DNA of 34,715 bases. Source: Candidatus Nomurabacteria bacterium (GTDB taxonomy: Bacteria > Patescibacteriota > Saccharimonadia > Saccharimonadales > Saccharimonadaceae). This document shows positions 9,134 to 17,251 of the stretch, piece by piece (the stretch's first letter is position 1; each line of letters begins with the position of its first letter). Below the pieces are notes generated by a model that saw only the letters and a program-made list of their open reading frames with translations, did no database searches and had not been told where the DNA came from. Where the stretch lies: positions 1 through 34,715 of the forward strand of contig JAISBI010000027.1 of NCBI GenBank assembly GCA_031266275.1, given 5' to 3'. The position numbers and the translations under genes were made by a program.

Positions 9134-9568
9134 TTACTCCTCTAATTCTTGGCGATAAAGCGAACCTAAAACTCCGTTGATGAACTTCGACGAATTGTCC
9201 GAGCCAAATTCTTTGGCCAGCTCCACAGCTTCGTTGATGGCTACTTTCGGCGGAATTAAATCCCCCATATGCAATAATTCATAAGTCGCCATCAGCAAAA
9301 TGATGTGGTCAACGGTGGAAATCTGATTAATCGGCCACTCCGGCGCCAGCGGCTGCAAGATTGCGTCCAATTCTGTGGTCGATTTCACGGTTTCTGTGGC
9401 AAGTTTGCGCACGAAATCTTTGTCGCCCAATTCTTTGTCGTAACGATTCAAGTTCTCAGTCAAAATATCGTCCAAATTCGCGGTTTTGTCATCGCTGGCG
9501 CTCCGAAAAATATATTCGTATATCGACTGCAGTGCTATGATGCGGCCCAAATGCCTATTGCTTGCCAT
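9134..9568 (-). CDS. nusB: Transcription antitermination factor NusB
   Basis: 144 aa, typical size. The family pattern is clear: an N-terminal helix [15 protein letters not shown], central [20 protein letters not shown], and C-terminal [18 protein letters not shown] then [17 protein letters not shown] and [12 protein letters not shown]. NusB binds boxA RNA with S10 and supports rRNA transcription. GAGGAG lies upstream of ATG 9568, and rpmF ends 30 nt upstream. Confidence 0.96.
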   Translation of the reverse strand: MASNRHLGRIIALQSIYEYIFRSASDDKTANLDDILTENLNRYDKELGDKDFVRKLATETVKSTTELDAILQPLAPEWPINQISTVDHIILLMATYELLHMGDLIPPKVAINEAVELAKEFGSDNSSKFINGVLGSLYRQELEE

Positions 9569-9598
9569 GTTTAGTTGCTCCTCACCTCTTATTTAATA

Positions 9599-9748
9599 TT
9601 ATTTATTCCCAGTCTCACGCCGCGTGGTCGTGACTTTAACCGGTGATTTTGCGTTTACCGCCCGTGCTAATTTCAAGCGCAGATGACTGCGCCGCAGCCC
9701 CGTTTTACGCGGGGAGGTCTGCCTCTTTGGCACACTTTTTTTTGCCAT
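9599..9748 (-). CDS. rpmF: 50S ribosomal protein bL32
   Basis: A 49-aa ORF from ATG 9748 to TAA 9599: MAKKSVPKRQTSPRKTGLRR, then SHLRLKLARAVNAK and a basic tail. The VPKR(Q/K)TSP...R(R/K)...RR(S/A)H pattern at the N-terminus is that of bL32, and the small, highly basic composition fits. AAGGAGAG lies about 6 nt before the ATG. It leads the rpmF-nusB-nudix-rnc-truB operon. Confidence 0.9.
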   Translation of the reverse strand: MAKKSVPKRQTSPRKTGLRRSHLRLKLARAVNAKSPVKVTTTRRETGNK

Positions 9749-9791
9749 GTTTCTCTCCTTTTTCTCAGGTAATTAAAATTTATTCGTCCCT

Positions 9792-9820
9792 ATTATACAT
9801 CATGATTGTGTAAATAGCAA
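9792..9820 (-). promoter_or_regulatory. Promoter of the rpmF-nusB-nudix-rnc-truB operon
   Basis: Minus strand: TTGCTA (9820-9815), 17-bp spacer, TATAAT (9797-9792); start site near 9785, about 37 nt before the rpmF ATG. Confidence 0.8.
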
Positions 9821-9859
9821 ACTATCGTACAGTAAATACAAGCAAACGAGCACAGTACT

Positions 9860-9880
9860 AAAAAGCGCATGACGCTCTTT
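9860..9880 (-). terminator. Probable intrinsic terminator of the LysM/CHAP gene
   Basis: An 8-bp stem (AAAGAGCG with CGCTTTTT, one wobble pair) around a 5-nt loop lies 26 nt after the stop at 9906. The U-tract is part of the stem, so termination may be partial. Confidence 0.5.
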
Positions 9881-9905
9881 AGATAAAAATTCGCCAATGA
9901 GGTTA

Positions 9906-10994
9906 CTAATGTATATAACTCCACCCATAATTAATCGGGACGGTGGCGTAGCCGACGCGGTTCCAGCCGGCGAAGCCGTTCATGTCTGAGACGTACATGG
10001 TGCCGCTGGCCCAATCGATGCTTTCGACGATGCCGACGTGGCCGTAGCCGCCGCCGTATTGGAAAATGGCGCCGGATGCTGGCACGTTATCGACCAGCAA
10101 TCCAGAGGCGCGGGCGTAGCTCGACCAAGTCGACGCATTGCCCCAGAACGAGCCGACCGGCAGGCCCAGTTGGACGCGACGGTTGTAGGCATAATAAGTA
10201 CAATAACCATAACTATAGCGGTTGCCGGCCATCATCGGCCCGCTGCTATAAGCAATGAAACCGCTGCTGCCACCGGTGCTAGTGCTGCGATTAGGCAACG
10301 GCGCTTCGTATTCTGGGCGCTCTTGCTCTGGCAGATTACCAGCCGGCAGCAAAATCCTCAGACCAACCGGCAAGACGTCACCCGTAATATCATCATTATA
10401 ATAAGTAATCAAATCCGCGCTCGAACCGTATTTTTCGACGATGGACGCCATCGTGTCGCCCTCGCTGACAGTGTAAACCACTCCATCCACCACCGGTATC
10501 GTCAAAACGGCGCCCGCTGTGACCTCTGTGCTCTTCAAACCATTGGCCCAACGAATAGTCTGCTCCGAGACCATGCGGCTGAATTTGTCCATGATAGTGG
10601 TCGTGCTGTCGCCCTCGACCACTGTATAATTGACGAAAGCGCGCGAGTTGGTGGCCGCTGTGACGTTTTTGGACACCGACGTTTCCTCGACTTGAGCCAG
10701 CTGTTCTTTGATGCGAATGGAGCTGGCGTTGGTGATAGCTTGATTATGCACCGACAAACTGCTGATTTCGGCCACTGAAATAGCCATGTCGGCCACTGAA
10801 ACTTCGTTGGCTGAGACGTTTTTGACGTGCGAGGCGGTCGGCATGACGGTGGCAATGGTGCCATCGGAGTCCGACCCTTTGAACAGAGCCTCGCTGGGCG
10901 AAATGTAGCCAGACGCCAAAACACCTACCACCCCGATAAATATCAAGGGATAGATGATGGAATATTTACTAAATTTTGCTTTAAATTTACGCAT
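9906..10994 (-). CDS. Membrane-anchored LysM-LysM-CHAP peptidoglycan hydrolase
   Basis: 362 aa. A membrane anchor or signal segment is at about 13-33. Two LysM-like modules follow (about 122-168, YTVVEGDSTTTIMDKFS; and 172-217, YTVSEGDTMASIVEKYG). A Gly/Ser linker leads to a C-terminal CHAP domain with Cys265 in YGYCTYYAYNRR and His319 in YGHVGIVESID. LysM binds peptidoglycan or chitin-like glycans; CHAP cleaves peptide or amide bonds. In a small symbiotic cell it could serve growth, division or attack on a host wall; the sequence does not decide. Own promoter upstream and a probable terminator downstream, so it is monocistronic. Confidence 0.9.
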   Translation of the reverse strand: MRKFKAKFSKYSIIYPLIFIGVVGVLASGYISPSEALFKGSDSDGTIATVMPTASHVKNVSANEVSVADMAISVAEISSLSVHNQAITNASSIRIKEQLAQVEETSVSKNVTAATNSRAFVNYTVVEGDSTTTIMDKFSRMVSEQTIRWANGLKSTEVTAGAVLTIPVVDGVVYTVSEGDTMASIVEKYGSSADLITYYNDDITGDVLPVGLRILLPAGNLPEQERPEYEAPLPNRSTSTGGSSGFIAYSSGPMMAGNRYSYGYCTYYAYNRRVQLGLPVGSFWGNASTWSSYARASGLLVDNVPASGAIFQYGGGYGHVGIVESIDWASGTMYVSDMNGFAGWNRVGYATVPINYGWSYIH

Positions 10995-10999
10995 ATTGA

Positions 11000-11052
11000 C
11001 AGCTCTTTCCAGAGCTTAAGCCGATTATAGCAAAAATTGAACGAAAAATCAA
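11000..11052 (-). promoter_or_regulatory. Promoter and leader hairpin of the LysM/CHAP gene
   Basis: Minus strand: TTGATT (11052-11047), 17-bp spacer ending TGC (extended -10), TATAAT (11029-11024). The short leader contains AGCTCT-GGAA-AGAGCT (11015-11000), a 6-bp hairpin only about 6 nt before ATG 10994. It holds the only purine-rich segment, so it could limit ribosome access. Confidence 0.75.
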
Positions 11053-11070
11053 GCTTCCGGCCCATGAGAA

Positions 11071-11097
11071 AGGCCGGCTGATATTTTCAGCCGGCCT
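11071..11097. terminator. Strong hairpin between the CHAP gene and the unknown gene at 11110
   Basis: An 11-bp perfect stem (AGGCCGGCTGA with TCAGCCGGCCT) around a 5-nt loop, 13 nt after the stop of the minus-strand gene at 11110. Only a short U-rich stretch (TTTCTC) follows, but the stem is very stable. Confidence 0.65.
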
Positions 11098-11109
11098 CGT
11101 GAGCGGTTT

Positions 11110-11670
11110 TTAGACTTCTTCGCTGATGAAGTACATCAGCCCTTTTTCGAGAATTTCACCTCTGTAGGTGAAGTCCGGCTGCCCTCTGCAGATTACTTCC
11201 GCGCGATACTTCGCTAAAAGCCCTTTAATTTCTTTGTAACGAAACCTCTTCGGGCCGGTATAACGCTTGAAAAACCACTGCGCGACCCACCAAGGAACCT
11301 CCTCGTCCGCGAAGAGATTGAAAAGATAGCGTATACCTTTCCTATCTTTCTGCTTGAGACAGAGTTTGAGGAATGCCTCGACCAACGAATCGGGCTCGTA
11401 CTCGATATCGTCAATCGGGCACGTACACAACCGAAACGCCATGTCAATTTTGGCGTTGGTCATCTCGTGCGCATAGTACTGAGCCGAAGCGATGACATCA
11501 CCGACGCACCGAAGAATGAGGCATTTGCCATCTTCTCCATCATTATACGTACGGCAGACAAACTCACGCATTTTCGGCGGCAACTTAGCCAGAAACAGTA
11601 TCTCGTCATCGCTGAGCACCGTATCACCAAGCGCGTCTTGCAGCTCTTCCAATATTTTACTTTTCGCCAT
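11110..11670 (-). CDS. Uncharacterized cytoplasmic protein
   Basis: 186 aa from ATG 11670 with GGAGG upstream; a GTG at 11679 lies within the Shine-Dalgarno region and is less likely. I do not recognise a family. The protein is soluble, with Cys residues (REFVCRTY, LILRCVGD, FRLCTCPIDD, EVICRGQP) and an aromatic/basic C-terminal half (VPWWVAQWFFKRYTGPKRFRYKEI). The alternating short helices could be a repeat or wHTH-like fold, but nothing diagnostic is visible. It has its own promoter, divergent from the LemA-like gene at 11915. Confidence 0.7.
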   Translation of the reverse strand: MAKSKILEELQDALGDTVLSDDEILFLAKLPPKMREFVCRTYNDGEDGKCLILRCVGDVIASAQYYAHEMTNAKIDMAFRLCTCPIDDIEYEPDSLVEAFLKLCLKQKDRKGIRYLFNLFADEEVPWWVAQWFFKRYTGPKRFRYKEIKGLLAKYRAEVICRGQPDFTYRGEILEKGLMYFISEEV

Positions 11671-11735
11671 AGTATTCACCTCCGTGTGAAAAACATCTCT
11701 ATAAACTGCTTGGACTTAAACTACTCCATCTCTCT

Positions 11736-11764
11736 ATTATACCACACTTCGCTGAAAAAATCAA
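11736..11764 (-). promoter_or_regulatory. Promoter of the unknown gene at 11110-11670
   Basis: Minus strand: TTGATT (11764-11759), 17-bp spacer ending TGG (extended -10), TATAAT (11741-11736). Leader of about 59 nt. It is back-to-back with the lemA-like promoter, the two -35 boxes being 18 bp apart, so a shared regulator is possible. Confidence 0.8.
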
Positions 11765-11782
11765 GGCCTATGGCGCCAGCTA

Positions 11783-11857
11783 TTGACTTTTCAGATAAAG
11801 TGTGCTACAATAAAAGCCAAGTTATAGTTGGTGGGGCTAAGTACATTGAAAACTTGG
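11783..11857 (+). promoter_or_regulatory. Promoter and leader stem of the LemA-like operon
   Basis: TTGACT (11783-11788), 17-bp spacer ending TGC (extended -10), TACAAT (11806-11811). The transcript should start at about 11818, where a dyad begins (CCAAGTT 11817-11823 with AACTTGG 11851-11857). A T7 run follows at 11870-11876, and the leader of nearly 100 nt ends with AAGGAGGAG before ATG 11915. Confidence 0.75.
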
Positions 11858-11914
11858 TCGTTAAGTGTTTTTTTAGTCCTGCCACAATCGTCGCACTTCT
11901 ACAAGGAGGAGTAT

Positions 11915-12454
11915 ATGAAAATTAACTCTACATGGGTGAAAATCACCCTGATAATCGTCGCTGCCGTAGTGTTGTTAATCTTCGCGATTAACATTGGCGT
12001 GAGAAATCACGTCGTAACGTTGCAAGAAAACGTTTACAACGCCGAGTCCAATATCAAGGCGCAGGAAAAACGCCGCGTGGATTTGGTGCACAACTTGGTC
12101 GACAGCGTCAAGTCTTACTCAAGCCACGAGCTCAATGCGATGCTCGAGGTCGTCGAAAAGCGTACAGAAAATGGCGCCATTGACGATGAGGGCGGTACCG
12201 CAGTCAATATCGCAGCGGTGGCCGAAGCCTATCCGAACCTCAAGGCCGTAGAATTGTATAGCGAGACGATGTTAGAACTGACGACGACGGAAAATCGCAT
12301 CTTCAATTACCGTGAAACTTACAATGACGCGGCTCGTGGATATAATACTTATGTCGCTAAATGGCCAGCCAACATCATCGTCGGCGATGTCGAAAAAATC
12401 AGCTATCTCAATTTCGAAGCACCGGAAACGGCGCCTCAAAACCTCTTTGATTAG
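11915..12454 (+). CDS. LemA family protein (first copy)
   Basis: 179 aa. One N-terminal membrane helix (about 8-28), then the LemA coiled-coil domain: RNHVVTLQENVYNAESNIKAQEKRRVDLVHNLVDSVKSY, TTTENRIFNYRETYNDAARGYNTYVAKWPANII and a C-terminal FEAPETAP. ATG 11915 is chosen for AAGGAGGAG just upstream. It is followed by a two-TM membrane protein 10 nt downstream, unlike the second LemA (20303-20890), which pairs with HtpX. LemA biochemical function is not known; it is linked to membrane proteases and stress. Confidence 0.9.
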   Translation: MKINSTWVKITLIIVAAVVLLIFAINIGVRNHVVTLQENVYNAESNIKAQEKRRVDLVHNLVDSVKSYSSHELNAMLEVVEKRTENGAIDDEGGTAVNIAAVAEAYPNLKAVELYSETMLELTTTENRIFNYRETYNDAARGYNTYVAKWPANIIVGDVEKISYLNFEAPETAPQNLFD

Positions 12455-12464
12455 AGGTGGCGAG

Positions 12465-13259
12465 ATGGAAATTTTCGGAATTGAAGTAAAAGTCAGGGAA
12501 ATCGCTATATCGGCCGCCATTGTTTTGGTGCTCGGCGCAATTGGATTTCTCATAGACGGCGCGGTCGAAGAAAGCGTGGTGAAAGGCGCTGAAGTTTATA
12601 ATCGTGCTTTTAAGCCGACCGATGAAAATCAGTTCTTGCATGGAGCTCGAACCAGCATCGGTAATACGCTGATGTTTGGTACTCTGGCAGCGGTGGACCC
12701 TGTGCAGACGGAGCATGCCGATGGCAGCTTCTTGGCGCTACAGGTCAACAAAGAACGCTACACCATGCACACCCGAGTGGTCACCACCACCGACGCCAAC
12801 GGCAATACGTCCAGTCATACCGAATTTTACTGGACTTGGGACGTGGTTGGCCGCGAGAAGTCGGCGGCGGAAAGTTATAGTTTTTGCGGACTGTCCGGAG
12901 CGACAGCGATGTTGAATGTCAAACTTCACTATGTCGACACCGACCGCAAAGGTCTCAGCGACATCAGATATGTCGTCTATGGCGTGCCGGAAGAGTTCGA
13001 TGCGACGCTGTTTTTGAATTTGCAGGACGGTGCTATGTTGCCTGTCGGTAGTAGTAAAAAAGTCGAGACCTACAGCGAAACTTCGGTTGACGACGTGCTG
13101 GCGAGCAAAAACTCGCGCACCGGCGTCATTGTCTTCCGAGTTCTGTGGATAATCTTCATCATCGCGGCAGTGGTGATATTCATTATCGCGGAAAATCGCT
13201 GGCTCGACGGCGGAAAGATAATCAACTTCAAGTGGCCCTCCAAAAAAGGGTCAGCTTAA
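12465..13259 (+). CDS. Membrane protein with N- and C-terminal TM helices, partner of LemA
   Basis: 264 aa from ATG 12465 (GAGGTG upstream). TM1 is at about 12-31 and TM2 near the C-terminus (RVLWIIFIIAAVVIFIIAE), with a soluble middle of about 190 residues that is probably extracytoplasmic. That part contains VTTTDANGNTSSHTEFYWTWD and KLHYVDTDRKGLSDIRYVVYGVPEEFDATLFLNL. I do not recognise the family. Tight coupling to LemA (10-nt gap) suggests a shared membrane complex. Confidence 0.75.
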   Translation: MEIFGIEVKVREIAISAAIVLVLGAIGFLIDGAVEESVVKGAEVYNRAFKPTDENQFLHGARTSIGNTLMFGTLAAVDPVQTEHADGSFLALQVNKERYTMHTRVVTTTDANGNTSSHTEFYWTWDVVGREKSAAESYSFCGLSGATAMLNVKLHYVDTDRKGLSDIRYVVYGVPEEFDATLFLNLQDGAMLPVGSSKKVETYSETSVDDVLASKNSRTGVIVFRVLWIIFIIAAVVIFIIAENRWLDGGKIINFKWPSKKGSA

Positions 13260-13267
13260 CGACCAAT

Positions 13268-13298
13268 GGCGCCTTTACTTATTTTGGGTAAAGGCGCC
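13268..13298 (+). terminator. Terminator of the LemA-like operon
   Basis: An 11-bp perfect stem (GGCGCCTTTAC with GTAAAGGCGCC), 9-nt loop, followed by TATTCTTTATTC. It lies between convergent genes and probably insulates both. Confidence 0.8.
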
Positions 13299-13304
13299 TA
13301 TTCT

Positions 13305-13667
13305 TTATTCAATGACAACGCCCTCCAACTTCAAAAGTTGGCGCTTCAGCTCCAGCCCGAGTGAAAATCCGCCGATGCCGCCAGTCGCCACTACTCTGTG
13401 ACAAGGGACAATTATCGGGTACCTGTTTTTGCCGCAAGCCGTCCCGACGGCGCGCATGGCTTTCGGTCGGCCGATGGCGGCGGCGAGTTGTTGGTAAGTT
13501 CGTGTCTCGCCGAATGGGATTTTCATCATTTCGCGCCAGACGGCTTTTTGGAACCCGGTTCCCTCGAGTTGCGGTTTGATATCAAAATTCCGCCGCCGGC
13601 CAGCGAGGTACTGGCTGACCTGTTTTTGCCACTGGGGCGGATAATCTTTTATAAAATCTAAATTCAT
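13305..13667 (-). CDS. Methylated-DNA--protein-cysteine methyltransferase, catalytic domain only
   Basis: 120 aa. The active-site motif PCHRV with Cys89 is present within YPIIVPCHRVVATGG. The DNA-binding helix region (TRTYQQLAAAIGRPKAMRAVGTACGKN) precedes it. The N-terminal domain of full-length Ogt/Ada enzymes is absent, giving the short form. Because the Cys is retained it should be a true O6-alkylguanine transferase and not an alkyltransferase-like protein, where Trp replaces it. It follows the dehydrogenase gene by 3 nt; its Shine-Dalgarno (GGAG) overlaps that gene's end. Confidence 0.93.
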   Translation of the reverse strand: MNLDFIKDYPPQWQKQVSQYLAGRRRNFDIKPQLEGTGFQKAVWREMMKIPFGETRTYQQLAAAIGRPKAMRAVGTACGKNRYPIIVPCHRVVATGGIGGFSLGLELKRQLLKLEGVVIE

Positions 13668-13670
13668 CGT

Positions 13671-14723
13671 CTAAAACTCCACAAAATATTGACTATCCGG
13701 CAATTTATCAGTGGTGATATAGCCGGCTGGCGCGCGCAATAGTTGCGGGATGCGATTGACGATGGTCGCACAAGTCAGTTCCACCGTCGCTGGCTGGCGG
13801 ACGACGAATGTCGTGGCCGGTTCGCCCTCGATTGTCCATTCGTTGGTGTCGACTTCGCTCGGCGCGTAGACTTTGCCGATTGATTCGGTCTCTAGCGTGA
13901 TGCCCTCCGCCGTCTCGGTCGTGACGACGGCCGACATGCCAGTGGCGTGGCCGGCTGGAATGTCCATTTGCAGAGTTTCGGAGTGCAAATCGGCATCGTA
14001 AGCCTGCGGAACGGCTTTTTGAGTTTGGTTGATGACTGTCAGTCCTAATTTCGCGCACAGCCAGCCGTTCTGATTCCACCTATAGTACGGCGCGACCTCA
14101 CCCGACTCGATTTTGGCTTTGATTTCATCTGAAGATAGCTCATTAAATTGCCCGATTTTGTTGTTAAATTCGTCAATTGACAGTCCAGCGCCATGCCCCT
14201 CCGCCAAAGCGAGGCCGTAATCTTCCACATTATAACTACTGCTGCCGCGAATTTTGCTGATTTTTTGCATAGATCCGGCCAGAGTAGCCACCAAAGTTCC
14301 CCAATAAACGTCTGGATAGCCCGACCCAGTGATGCGCGCGCCGCTCTGTCGCGCGGCAGCGTCAATCTGCGCCGTGATGTCCGGCGTGGAATTCCAGGGA
14401 TAAATCGCTTCTTCGCAAGTCGTAATGGCATTGACGCCGAGCCGCGCACAAATCATCAGAATATCGCTCAACTCGCGAATCGTGCTGCGCGTAGCAATTA
14501 TCACAATGTCCGGCCGCAACTCACCCAAAATCACCTCTGCCCGAGCAGCGTCCGAAATCACTATATCCGACTCGGCGCCCAGAGCCTCGCGCACCGGCCG
14601 GCCGACGACCTCTGGCGCGACATCAAAAGCCGCCACCAACTCGCCGCCCTTTTCGCCCATATACCGCACTAAAAACTTGGCCATTCGCCCACAACCATAT
14701 TGCGCAAATTTGATTTTTTTCAT
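13671..14723 (-). CDS. NAD(P)-binding dehydrogenase, DapB / 2,4-diaminopentanoate dehydrogenase type
   Basis: 350 aa from ATG 14723 (AGGAGG 4-5 nt upstream). A Rossmann fold begins at once (KFAQYGCGRMAKFLVRYM), followed by VVAAFDVAP-like and PDIVIIATRSTI strands and VNAITTCEEAIYPWNS. The layout resembles dihydrodipicolinate reductase N-domain proteins of the 2,4-diaminopentanoate dehydrogenase group. No diaminopimelate or ornithine genes are nearby, so the substrate is unknown. It forms an operon with the MGMT gene. Confidence 0.7.
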   Translation of the reverse strand: MKKIKFAQYGCGRMAKFLVRYMGEKGGELVAAFDVAPEVVGRPVREALGAESDIVISDAARAEVILGELRPDIVIIATRSTIRELSDILMICARLGVNAITTCEEAIYPWNSTPDITAQIDAAARQSGARITGSGYPDVYWGTLVATLAGSMQKISKIRGSSSYNVEDYGLALAEGHGAGLSIDEFNNKIGQFNELSSDEIKAKIESGEVAPYYRWNQNGWLCAKLGLTVINQTQKAVPQAYDADLHSETLQMDIPAGHATGMSAVVTTETAEGITLETESIGKVYAPSEVDTNEWTIEGEPATTFVVRQPATVELTCATIVNRIPQLLRAPAGYITTDKLPDSQYFVEF

Positions 14724-14736
14724 ATTCCCTCCTCGC

Positions 14737-14785
14737 ACCTGCTTACTTGATATATAGAAATTATAGCATATTAATATGAAAAATG
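14737..14785 (-). promoter_or_regulatory. Promoter of the dehydrogenase-MGMT operon
   Basis: On the minus strand an extended -10, TGC-TATAAT (rc of the attatagca near 14759-14767), lies upstream of the AGGAGG/ATG 14723. The -35 at 17 bp is weak (CATCAT). Confidence 0.55.
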
Positions 14786-14801
14786 ATGATGACGGGGTTG
14801 G

Positions 14802-17027
14802 CTAGACGTTCGCTACACACCTTACTGCATAACCGTAGGTTCTATATGTGGTATTGGTCCAATCCACGGAAGTGGAATGGAGAATAATCCTGTTTGCACT
14901 GTCTACTGTGTTGTTAGCGGAGGAAGACCAATAGTAGCCTATGTTGTTTTGATTAGCGTAAGAGCTGTTAAAAATCCCACTATAAACAGCAAGCCAGGTG
15001 GTGCGCAAGCCAGCGTCTGAATTATTAGCTCCCGAGTTGACACTGGTGTTAAGAGTAGCAAGCTCGCTATTGTTACCTCCGGTCGGCAAGCGCCAATTAG
15101 CTGGGCAAATTGAAATTGCTGTGTCAAGATTCGAATTATTCTTGTTGGTACAAGCGTTAGTGTGCCCGCCCATTGCCGCACACCAGTTATAGAGATAACC
15201 ATATTGACCGCCCGAACCAGACGTGGTGCTAGGGTTGGTAGGCTCGGTGGTGACTGCAGACCCGCCTGTGTTTGGGTAATAGCGAGGCTCGGTGTAAGAA
15301 GCTGCTGTGCCGAGAGTGATGGTTCTGGTATCGTTATAATTAGTCGCTCCGCCGCCAGTATACGCTAAGTTAGTCAACATCCAGCATTTTCCGTCTGCCA
15401 ATTTTTGTATCCAATAAGAGTGGTTGTCGCGAAAGTCGTAGACACGGGTTCTAGTGGTTGGGCATTGGGCTATGTTGGTAAGGGTTTGCATGATGGCACC
15501 GGTTTGGAGCGGAGCGAGTACTCCAGTATAACTCCACTGTCCTGTGCGTGCATCAGATTGGGTGGTAGGGTTGTCTGTGCCTGTTATGCAACTATAGTAT
15601 CGTGTATTACCACCAACTGCGGTGGTTGTAGTTGTACCACTAGCGTTTGGATAGGAGCCACTGGCTGTTCCCCATGTGCAGACTGTATTGGCTGTAGTAC
15701 TAGTGACGGTAATGGTGGTGGTGCCTGATGGGATGTTGGTGGCGTTGTTAGCCGGTGTAGTGGTTGGTACTGCTGGTAGTGGGTGTTTGTAGGTATAGTC
15801 GTCAGCTGTGGTAGCGGTAGTTGGTAGGTCTGAGCTGGTCTTGGTGGTACCTCCCCAGGTCTTTACTACTAGGTCATAGGTGCCTGGTGTAATGGTTAGT
15901 CCGGAGCTGGTTTCACTGGGTAGGTCACAGGTGATGGTAGTGTTAGGGTTTGTGGGGTCAGTTATATTAGCATTGGTACAGGCTTCACCGGGTTTATTAC
16001 TAGTGCCACTGTCTTGTTCTCCATTACTATTTAGATCTATGAACACTTGGTAGGTAGTATCTAGGTTAGTGCCCGTGATAGTTATGGCTTTGGTTTCGGT
16101 GGTGGTGCCTATGGTGGGGGTAAGGCTAGTGATGGTGGGTGGTGCTGGTGGGGTGTAGGGGTTGGCAGTGACTGTGATAGTTACGGTATTGGTGTATGGG
16201 TTAGTGGTTGGTGTGGCGGGTAGGGTATTGTTTACTTTGGCTCCTATGGTAAGGGTTTGGGTACCATTGTTGTCTGGGTCGTCTGGGTTGGTGGGTTGGT
16301 GGGTGTTCTTAATGATGCTAGGTGCAGTACTGGCTGGTATAGCAAACCATAGTGGGTCAGTGCTAGGGTCGGGTGAGAATGAGGAAGTAGGGGCGGTAGA
16401 GGCTCCCCATTGGTTAGGACTAAGGGTGCTGGGGGTAATGATGCCAGAGGGGTCTATGGTGCCGGTGGTGGGGTTAATGATGTTTACGGCATCGGTGCAG
16501 TCATTGCCGTCGGTTAGGCGACGGAGGCAGGTGTCTGATGGGTCAGAACTAGGGCTGGTGGTGTTTAGTCTGGTGGTATAGCCAGAGGGGTTATCCGTGG
16601 TTACGACTATATTGGCAGTTACTTGGTTAAAGGTGTTGGGGATGAGAGAAAGAGTGGTGGGAGAGGCTATGGGAGAGATAGAGAGACTGGGGGAGGAGGC
16701 GGGTTTGAGGGCGTTGGTGGGTAAGGCAGAGACAATTGGTACTGGTATAGGTGGGAATAAAAGGAAGAAAGCTATGGCTAGGAGTGGTGGTAAGGAGACA
16801 AGGGGAACCAAACAGGAGTTGGTTAGGATTTTAGGTAGTTTAGAGAGGAAGTTGGTGGTAGTAGTAGTGGTGGTAGTGGTACGGAAAGGACTGTGATTAG
16901 TGTGGTGGGGATGAAAGGTAGAGGGTGGGTAGTGGGAGTTGGTTGGGATACGTGGTAGTTTAGAGAGGGGGTTAGAGTAGAGGTTAGAGTAGAGGTTAGA
17001 GCAAAGGTTGGTTATTGCGCGAGGCAA
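14802..17027 (-). CDS. Secreted FISUMP-domain surface protein, paralog B (phase-variable start)
   Basis: 741 aa counted from TTG 17027. A Thr/Ser/Asn-rich N-terminus with T9 (50-58) and SNLY repeats is followed by a signal or anchor helix at about 72-92. Then come a Pro/Thr-rich region, an IPT/TIG-like Ig module (about 296-415, PTITSLTPTIGTTTETKAITITGTNL), a second Ig-like module (417-502) and a C-terminal FISUMP domain (about 515-741). FISUMP signatures are KLADGKCWMLTNL, YGYLYNWCAAM, ICPANWRLPT, YYWSSSANN and YGYAVRCVANV. TTG has no Shine-Dalgarno; an upstream GTG/ATG (17161/17158) with AAAAGGG leads into this frame only if the (TC)11 tract changes to 10 or 13 units, giving about 784 aa. 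Strand composition is extreme (A/C-rich coding strand). Confidence 0.85.
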   Translation of the reverse strand: MPRAITNLCSNLYSNLYSNPLSKLPRIPTNSHYPPSTFHPHHTNHSPFRTTTTTTTTTNFLSKLPKILTNSCLVPLVSLPPLLAIAFFLLFPPIPVPIVSALPTNALKPASSPSLSISPIASPTTLSLIPNTFNQVTANIVVTTDNPSGYTTRLNTTSPSSDPSDTCLRRLTDGNDCTDAVNIINPTTGTIDPSGIITPSTLSPNQWGASTAPTSSFSPDPSTDPLWFAIPASTAPSIIKNTHQPTNPDDPDNNGTQTLTIGAKVNNTLPATPTTNPYTNTVTITVTANPYTPPAPPTITSLTPTIGTTTETKAITITGTNLDTTYQVFIDLNSNGEQDSGTSNKPGEACTNANITDPTNPNTTITCDLPSETSSGLTITPGTYDLVVKTWGGTTKTSSDLPTTATTADDYTYKHPLPAVPTTTPANNATNIPSGTTTITVTSTTANTVCTWGTASGSYPNASGTTTTTAVGGNTRYYSCITGTDNPTTQSDARTGQWSYTGVLAPLQTGAIMQTLTNIAQCPTTRTRVYDFRDNHSYWIQKLADGKCWMLTNLAYTGGGATNYNDTRTITLGTAASYTEPRYYPNTGGSAVTTEPTNPSTTSGSGGQYGYLYNWCAAMGGHTNACTNKNNSNLDTAISICPANWRLPTGGNNSELATLNTSVNSGANNSDAGLRTTWLAVYSGIFNSSYANQNNIGYYWSSSANNTVDSANRIILHSTSVDWTNTTYRTYGYAVRCVANV

Positions 17028-17028
17028 C

Positions 17029-17050
17029 GAGAGAGAGAGAGAGAGAGAGA
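17029..17050 (-). repeat. Dinucleotide tract (TC)11 inside the start region of paralog B
   Basis: The upstream frame reads MKTTTNNINNTINNN, TANNNKVFPTHFLL, NSLKPNP, then (SL)n through the tract. With 11 units it shifts and stops at TAA 17014-17012; with 10 or 13 it continues as SLPRAITNLCSNLY into the 741-aa ORF. Paralog A has the same arrangement with 18 units, and the peptide FP(S/T)HFL just before the tract is conserved, which supports translation of the upstream frame. Confidence 0.85.
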
Positions 17051-17251
17051 TGGGTTGGGTTTTAGACTATTGAGAAGAAAGTGAGTTGGGAAGACTTTGT
17101 TGTTGTTTGCTGTATTATTGTTTATTGTGTTGTTTATATTGTTGGTTGTTGTTTTCATCACTTTTGTACCCTTTTGTTTTTTTGTATATATATACTATTT
17201 GTATTATATTTTTCTGTTACTATACCCTTTTATGTTGTTGGTTATGGTTAC

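Noticed and set aside
11817-11876. Transcription attenuator in the LemA leader
   Set aside because: The CCAAGTT/AACTTGG stem has a large loop and is separated from the T7 run by about 12 nt, which does not fit an intrinsic terminator.
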